DNA of 64,000 bases. Source: an uncultured Poribacteria bacterium (GTDB lineage Bacteria > Poribacteria > WGA-4E > WGA-3G). Below the pieces are notes generated by a model. It saw only the letters and a list, made by a program, of their open reading frames with translations, did not search any database and had not been told where the DNA came from. Location: positions 1,314,506 to 1,378,505 of the forward strand of contig OX638316.1 of NCBI GenBank assembly GCA_951812525.1, given 5' to 3'. Shown here in pieces: positions 59,749-64,000 of this stretch. The translations under genes were made by a program, and so were the position numbers. Position 1 is the stretch's first letter. Each line of letters begins with the position of its first letter.

Positions 59749-61011
59749 GTGAAAAAAACAAGCCACTTTCTGGCGCGACCTACGAACCAAAACTTACTAC
59801 TAAAAGTCATAATAGTCCTCATCATCCTTACGCAAGTGGTAGGTGGCACATTTTTAACCGATATTCAAAGTGCCTCTGCACAACTTCAGACCGACTTCGG
59901 ACAAAGTTTATTACAAAAAGAACCCGAACCGTCCGAAACCGACCCTGCAGAACTCACAATCAGTTCTCATTTCTCCAATACATTCAACAATCACATTGAA
60001 CTCGGTTTAAGCGTGGATCCATACACGAGCAGTTTGGCAGGAAAAGACGATCCGCAACTTGTGGGTATGATTAACCGCCTCGGTCTTGACTTATACGGGG
60101 ATCTACCCGCAAACGATAAACTCAGAATTAAACTACAATACATCCCTCAAGTCGAAAACTACACCGGTGCAGAGGGAAAACTCAACGAATTCGACGCTTT
60201 CAGCGACATATTCTTAACTGAACTGAGTTTCCGACCCGCCGCGAGTTTACCACCACTCGTAGCCTCACATCGGCTGCAACGCTTCGTTCGCACCTCCAGT
60301 GTCTATAACAACACAGAAAGGCAGCTCAGTCTGCGCTTTGGACGCACGCTTGAATATCAACTGCGGATACACCGATTTGATGATGACGAGGAACTTAGAG
60401 AGGATTTCCTGCTCATCGGCTCTAACAGCCACAAAATGACAGGGCGTTTACAATTCGGACTCCTCAAACAGATGCTCGGTAAAATCGAATACGGAATAGA
60501 ACACAGCAGCTACGAAACCAACCTAAACAACCTCATCTTAGGTATCGCAGGGCTTGAAGACAACCAACGCCGAACGGATTGGCGACACACCAGCACCGCC
60601 AAACTCATACAGGTAGCAACCGAACGGATCATGTTTCAGGAAGAGGTTAATTTATTTGTCAATCGTTCTAATACTGATTTTTTCAACTTCGTCAGCACCG
60701 AAGTAGCAGCAAGCTCATTCTACCGATTCGATACCGGACGCTGGCTACGGCTCCGACTCTCCAGACTCTGGGTGCAGTTTGAAGGTAGACAAATCCTAGA
60801 TGAAACGGGATTTATTTTAGAAGATGCCCCAGACCGCCGGGATACACAGATAGGTGCGAACGTGCAATTAAACTGGCAATTCAATCCGTATTTAACACTC
60901 AATGCTGATTATCAGGTTATTCAAAACCGCACGAACGAAATGGATCCTTTGCTTTACTTCCTCAATTACACGCACACCATCGCAACCGTCACACTTAAGG
61001 GAGAGTATTGA
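59749..61011 (+). CDS. Putative outer-membrane beta-barrel protein
   Basis: 420 residues from GTG 59749 (GGAG five bases upstream). Signal or anchor segment about 18-48, ending SASAQL. The remainder alternates short strands with charged turns ('NDKLRIKLQYIPQVENYTGA', 'SLRFGRTLEYQLRIHRFDDD', 'MLGKIEYGIEHSSYETNLNN') and ends in 'IATVTLKGEY', with the aromatic last residue of outer-membrane barrels. No family is recognised. It is likely an outer-membrane protein of unknown substrate. Confidence 0.62.
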   Translation: MKKTSHFLARPTNQNLLLKVIIVLIILTQVVGGTFLTDIQSASAQLQTDFGQSLLQKEPEPSETDPAELTISSHFSNTFNNHIELGLSVDPYTSSLAGKDDPQLVGMINRLGLDLYGDLPANDKLRIKLQYIPQVENYTGAEGKLNEFDAFSDIFLTELSFRPAASLPPLVASHRLQRFVRTSSVYNNTERQLSLRFGRTLEYQLRIHRFDDDEELREDFLLIGSNSHKMTGRLQFGLLKQMLGKIEYGIEHSSYETNLNNLILGIAGLEDNQRRTDWRHTSTAKLIQVATERIMFQEEVNLFVNRSNTDFFNFVSTEVAASSFYRFDTGRWLRLRLSRLWVQFEGRQILDETGFILEDAPDRRDTQIGANVQLNWQFNPYLTLNADYQVIQNRTNEMDPLLYFLNYTHTIATVTLKGEY

Positions 61012-61051
61012 AGCAGATTGCAGCTTTCTCCGTTCCTGCTGCCGTCCGCTT

Positions 61052-62581
61052 TTACCGCTTTCCTTTAAAGAGCTTCAATTTCCCTTCCGATGCGATCAGC
61101 GTATAGCACGCCGCAATCCCCTCAGCGATGACAGGTTTGTTCGGGATATCCCACAGCAACAGATAATCCACATTGTCAGCATAATCACAAAGATCTATCA
61201 TTTCCGGCTGCCAGTGGACCATTTGCACCCACTCTTTCTCGTCTAATGGGGTCTCAAAATCAGCATTGAAACGGACTGGAAAGTAATCAAACTGTATCTC
61301 ATAGTTACCGAGATTAATACACCCATTGTCAAGACAGTAGTAATTGGCGGCGTTCACAAAAATGCCCACGCGTTTCGAGCTGCCCCTCGGATCAAAGTGA
61401 AGCGGGAGGATGACCTTGTTTTTCTCAATCCGTTCTATAAAAGTGTTAAACTCGCGTAACTCAGCGTTAAGATTTCTGAAGAGAACACCGACATAAACGA
61501 TGTTAATCAGTGCCAGAAGCGTGACCACTGCTGTGAACAGACGTTTCCACCTCAACTTATCAAATTCACGAAACCATGCAAATAGAACAAGCGTGGCTAA
61601 AATGGCAATCCGATCGTTGACCCAACCACCCGGACCGATAGACTTTGGGAGAATAAAATAGAGTCCAAAAAGCACACCAACAAGACAGAGAAACGCCTTC
61701 TGCCCAGCATGCGCTCCTGTTGTCTCCTTCCTGTTTTGCCAGATTGTTACAACACCGAGAAAGATTAAAAAAGCAGAGACAGTAACAGACAACCAACTTG
61801 GAGGGTCGGTGTAGGAAATAAGCACGTGCATGCCGATCAGGTTAGCGAACAGTTCACCGACCCGTGCGAGCCCAAACTCAGGAGGTTCCCCTGCCAATAG
61901 GTCAGAAGTCGGGAGATAGACGAGAAGCAACACGGCTGCGGGTAGGAGATAGCATCCTGTAATGAGGATTCGTTTGAAGTCACGCCTGAAATGCCACAGT
62001 GCCAACAAAGCGATAGAGAACAAAATGAAGGCATAAGAGATGAGATGTGCGAAATAGGTAACAATGATGAGTAGGTTTAGGAGAACGATACGCCTTTTGC
62101 TCATCTGCTCCTTGTGTTTCCACCAGTAACCGAGTGCGAGTAAAAAGAGAGGGACGCTGACAGCAAAATTGTAGAACCCCATGAGAAAGAGATAGTTGTA
62201 GATAAATGTAAAACCAAGTATGACAAGGGCATGTCGTCCGCGTTCGACAGCATTGAGGAAATAATAGATTGCGAGGGGGAACAGGATAACATAGAGGCTC
62301 AGAAAGATTTTCTCGGCGATGAGGGGCGGAAAGACGAACATTAGGATCGCCAATGAAAAATGCGAAAGCCAATTAGGAAAAGGGTACCAGTTAATCTCGT
62401 AATAATCTCGGAATTGATACTGCGGGTTGCTGTATTCTGTCAGGATCTGGGAGTTATAGACGTGGCTCACACCATCTTGTGTCGGAAAATAGGGGAACAA
62501 CCATATCGGCAGCAGATAGATAACAATTAACACACCAATCAGAAGCGACCACTTTGTATAGAAGCGAGAGAAGTCTACCAT
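61052..62581 (-). CDS. Polytopic membrane protein (GT-C-like)
   Basis: 509 residues from ATG 62581 (GGAG seven bases upstream); an ATG at 62629 lies before that site. About ten to twelve membrane helices are seen. The first loop has 'FPYFPTQDGVSHVYNSQILT', with an Asp after the first helix as in GT-C-type glycosyltransferases, and the C-terminal 120 residues are soluble. A role in moving lipid-linked sugars is possible but unproven. It is convergent with the barrel gene. Confidence 0.62.
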   Translation of the reverse strand: MVDFSRFYTKWSLLIGVLIVIYLLPIWLFPYFPTQDGVSHVYNSQILTEYSNPQYQFRDYYEINWYPFPNWLSHFSLAILMFVFPPLIAEKIFLSLYVILFPLAIYYFLNAVERGRHALVILGFTFIYNYLFLMGFYNFAVSVPLFLLALGYWWKHKEQMSKRRIVLLNLLIIVTYFAHLISYAFILFSIALLALWHFRRDFKRILITGCYLLPAAVLLLVYLPTSDLLAGEPPEFGLARVGELFANLIGMHVLISYTDPPSWLSVTVSAFLIFLGVVTIWQNRKETTGAHAGQKAFLCLVGVLFGLYFILPKSIGPGGWVNDRIAILATLVLFAWFREFDKLRWKRLFTAVVTLLALINIVYVGVLFRNLNAELREFNTFIERIEKNKVILPLHFDPRGSSKRVGIFVNAANYYCLDNGCINLGNYEIQFDYFPVRFNADFETPLDEKEWVQMVHWQPEMIDLCDYADNVDYLLLWDIPNKPVIAEGIAACYTLIASEGKLKLFKGKR

Positions 62582-62643
62582 CAGTTGTCTCCTCAACCCA
62601 CGCTTTTGGCGTAGCTTGCAGTTTTCCAAAACCGACTATTCAC

Positions 62644-62671
62644 TTGAAATTTTCAGGACTTCAACTATAAT
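62644..62671 (+). promoter_or_regulatory. Sigma70-like promoter for the glutamine synthetase gene
   Basis: TTGAAA (62644-62649), 16 bases, TATAAT (62666-62671, perfect -10). It implies a leader of about 120 bases, AT-rich and without clear structure. Confidence 0.6.
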
Positions 62672-62796
62672 GTTATCATGTTTCTCTATTTTGTAGTTAG
62701 TATTTTTATACCAGTCACATCATACTATTGTAGAGGCAATTTTTAGTTTTATTTTCAAGACACCATCTTCTACATAAACCATTGGAGACTAATTTC

Positions 62797-64000
62797 ATGA
62801 CCCGAGACCAAGTTAAACATTTCGTCGAAGAGAACGGCATTGAGTTTTTTCTCTGCTCTTTCGTAGAAATGAGTGGAACCCCGAAGGGAAAGGTTATCCC
62901 ATCCACGCATCTTGAGGATATGGCAGAAGAGGGCGCGGGATTCGGTGGCTTTGCCGCAGGCGAAATAGGACAATACCCACACGACCCAGAGATGGCAAGT
63001 ATCCCTGATTTTAATTCCCTGACAATCGTGCCGTGGCGGAAAAACCTTGCTTGGGTAGCCGGGGATATGTACGTCGAAGGTAAATCGTGGCACTACTGTC
63101 CGAGGACTATTCTGCAACAACAAATAAAAAAGACCAGGGAAAAAGGTTACCTCTTCAATGTCGGCATTGAAGCCGAATTCATGCTTTTGAAGCAAGACGA
63201 AACAGGGCAATATTCCCCGTGGGACAAACTCGATACTTTGGATAAGCCGTGCTATGATCTGAGAGCACTGCACCGCAATCTTGATATGATGACAACCCTC
63301 ATTAAATACATGCAAGAATTGGGGTGGGAACCTTACGCAAACGACCACGAAGATGGGACGTGTCAGTTCGAGACAAACTGGACCTATTCGGACGCACTAA
63401 CGACAACTGATCGACATACTTTCTTCAAGTGGATGGTCAAAACGATCGCCGAGGCACAAGGGTTGCTGGCAACATTTATGCCGAAGCCGTTCACCAATCT
63501 GACGGGCAACGGCGCCCACTTCCACATGAGCCTATGGGATGAAGAAAATCAGACGAATCTGTTCCTTAATGAGAACGATAGAAATGGCTTGTCTCAACTC
63601 GCTTACTGGTTCACTGGGGGTATCCTGAAACACGCGAAAGCGGTAACAGCGGTTACGAATCCCCTTGTGAACAGCTACAAACGTTTAGTGCGTAGACCAC
63701 CACGTTCAGGTTCATCATGGGCACCTGTTTACGTCACCTACGGTGCGAACAATCGGACACAAATGATCCGTATTCCCGCACCAGGACGTATAGAAAACCG
63801 ACTCAGCGATGGCGCAGCCAATCCTTACCTCGCAGCGACAGCGATGCTTGCAGCCGGTCTGGACGGCATCGAAAATCAGATTGATCCCGGGATACAAAAC
63901 GAGGATAATCTTTATGAAGTACCAGAAGAAGAACTGCAGCGACGGGGCATCGGCTCCCTACCCCCAACGCTCAGTGCAGCCGTAGACGCTCTCGAAGAAG
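62797..64000 (+). CDS. Glutamine synthetase-family protein, 3' end cut by window
   Basis: 401 complete codons from ATG 62797 (TTGGAG nine bases upstream) to the window edge without a stop. The catalytic beta-grasp and guanido-kinase fold blocks are visible: 'FNVGIEAEFMLL' (Glu metal ligands), 'HEDGTCQFETNW', 'NLTGNGAHFHMSLWDEENQ' and 'NSYKRLVRRPPRSG' (substrate Arg). The layout is that of the GlnA/GlnT-type family, which includes gamma-glutamyl ligases that use amines other than ammonia. The exact substrate is not decided. Confidence 0.88.
   Translation, partial: MTRDQVKHFVEENGIEFFLCSFVEMSGTPKGKVIPSTHLEDMAEEGAGFGGFAAGEIGQYPHDPEMASIPDFNSLTIVPWRKNLAWVAGDMYVEGKSWHYCPRTILQQQIKKTREKGYLFNVGIEAEFMLLKQDETGQYSPWDKLDTLDKPCYDLRALHRNLDMMTTLIKYMQELGWEPYANDHEDGTCQFETNWTYSDALTTTDRHTFFKWMVKTIAEAQGLLATFMPKPFTNLTGNGAHFHMSLWDEENQTNLFLNENDRNGLSQLAYWFTGGILKHAKAVTAVTNPLVNSYKRLVRRPPRSGSSWAPVYVTYGANNRTQMIRIPAPGRIENRLSDGAANPYLAATAMLAAGLDGIENQIDPGIQNEDNLYEVPEEELQRRGIGSLPPTLSAAVDALEE

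Noticed and set aside
62770-63348. 192-codon minus-strand frame antisense to the glutamine synthetase gene
   Set aside because: The plus strand carries unmistakable glutamine synthetase motifs in a continuous frame.

Overview
The window looks like a chromosomal segment of an uncultured, free-living or host-associated bacterium with a Gram-negative envelope, most likely of the Poribacteria or a closely related lineage. That assignment is an inference from gene style, not from a marker gene. The clues are two phytanoyl-CoA dioxygenase (PhyH) proteins, several Gfo/Idh/MocA oxidoreductases, a cohesin protein with a C-terminal 'NFPNPFNPETWIPY' sorting-type domain beside a dockerin protein, a DUF5069 protein, a DUF6785-like membrane protein, and short palindromic intergenic repeats. 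No rRNA, tRNA, prophage, transposase or CRISPR array was found.

Layout. 1-6.2 kb (+): an edge-truncated secreted or polysaccharide-related protein, a DUF350 membrane protein, a PhyH dioxygenase, a nucleotidyltransferase, an MDR alcohol dehydrogenase, then an XRE-type regulator on the minus strand. 6.4-18.9 kb (+): a probable single operon behind one sigma70-like promoter. It encodes a 2450-residue envelope protein (LysM-like parts, a degenerate M28 peptidase, coiled coils, an FtsX permease core), a previously missable 57-residue membrane protein, a DUF6785-like polytopic protein, a duplicated PsbP-like protein, a PqqD-like protein and a LolD/MacB-type ATPase. 19-20.8 kb (+): a SelA-like PLP enzyme and a UPF0173 metallo-hydrolase. 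20.8-33.7 kb (-): a UTP-glucose-1-phosphate uridylyltransferase, a LamG protein, a complete ABC-2 exporter (ATPase and two permeases) coupled to a Gfo/Idh enzyme, a MacB-type permease, another Gfo/Idh enzyme, the dockerin and cohesin proteins, and a cupin. 33.8-44.3 kb (+): a triple DUF5069 protein, a beta-helix protein, a second PhyH, a BNR-repeat protein, and a run of small enzymes (HAD, GNAT, alpha-carbonic anhydrase, desaturase, lipoprotein, Nudix, Eis-like GNAT).

44.3-49.2 kb (+) is an iron island. Two consensus promoters and two Fur-box-like 19-mers precede an outer-membrane protein, an imelysin lipoprotein (GxHxxE), a di-heme lipoprotein and a ferritin-like protein. 49.2-52.8 kb (-) carries a XylF-like sugar-binding lipoprotein abutting an OppC-like permease, and a CsgG/LpoB-like protein. 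53-59 kb (+) carries a TAXI-type binding lipoprotein and then a thiamine operon. Its TPP riboswitch precedes a ThiX-like permease, a ThiY-like binding protein, ThiO, ThiS, an inserted minimal nucleotidyltransferase with its own promoter, and ThiG. 59-64 kb holds a broken PIN toxin gene, a duplicated small-domain protein, a probable beta-barrel, a polytopic membrane protein (-) and a glutamine synthetase-family gene cut by the right edge.

Three groups look functionally coherent. The 6.4-18.9 kb cluster looks like an ATP-driven envelope machine of unknown substrate. The 44-49 kb island looks like iron acquisition and storage under Fur-type control. The 54-59 kb group covers uptake of a pyrimidine precursor plus oxygen-dependent (ThiO) thiazole synthesis under thiamine pyrophosphate control. 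The cohesin/dockerin pair suggests non-cellulosomal extracellular protein assembly.
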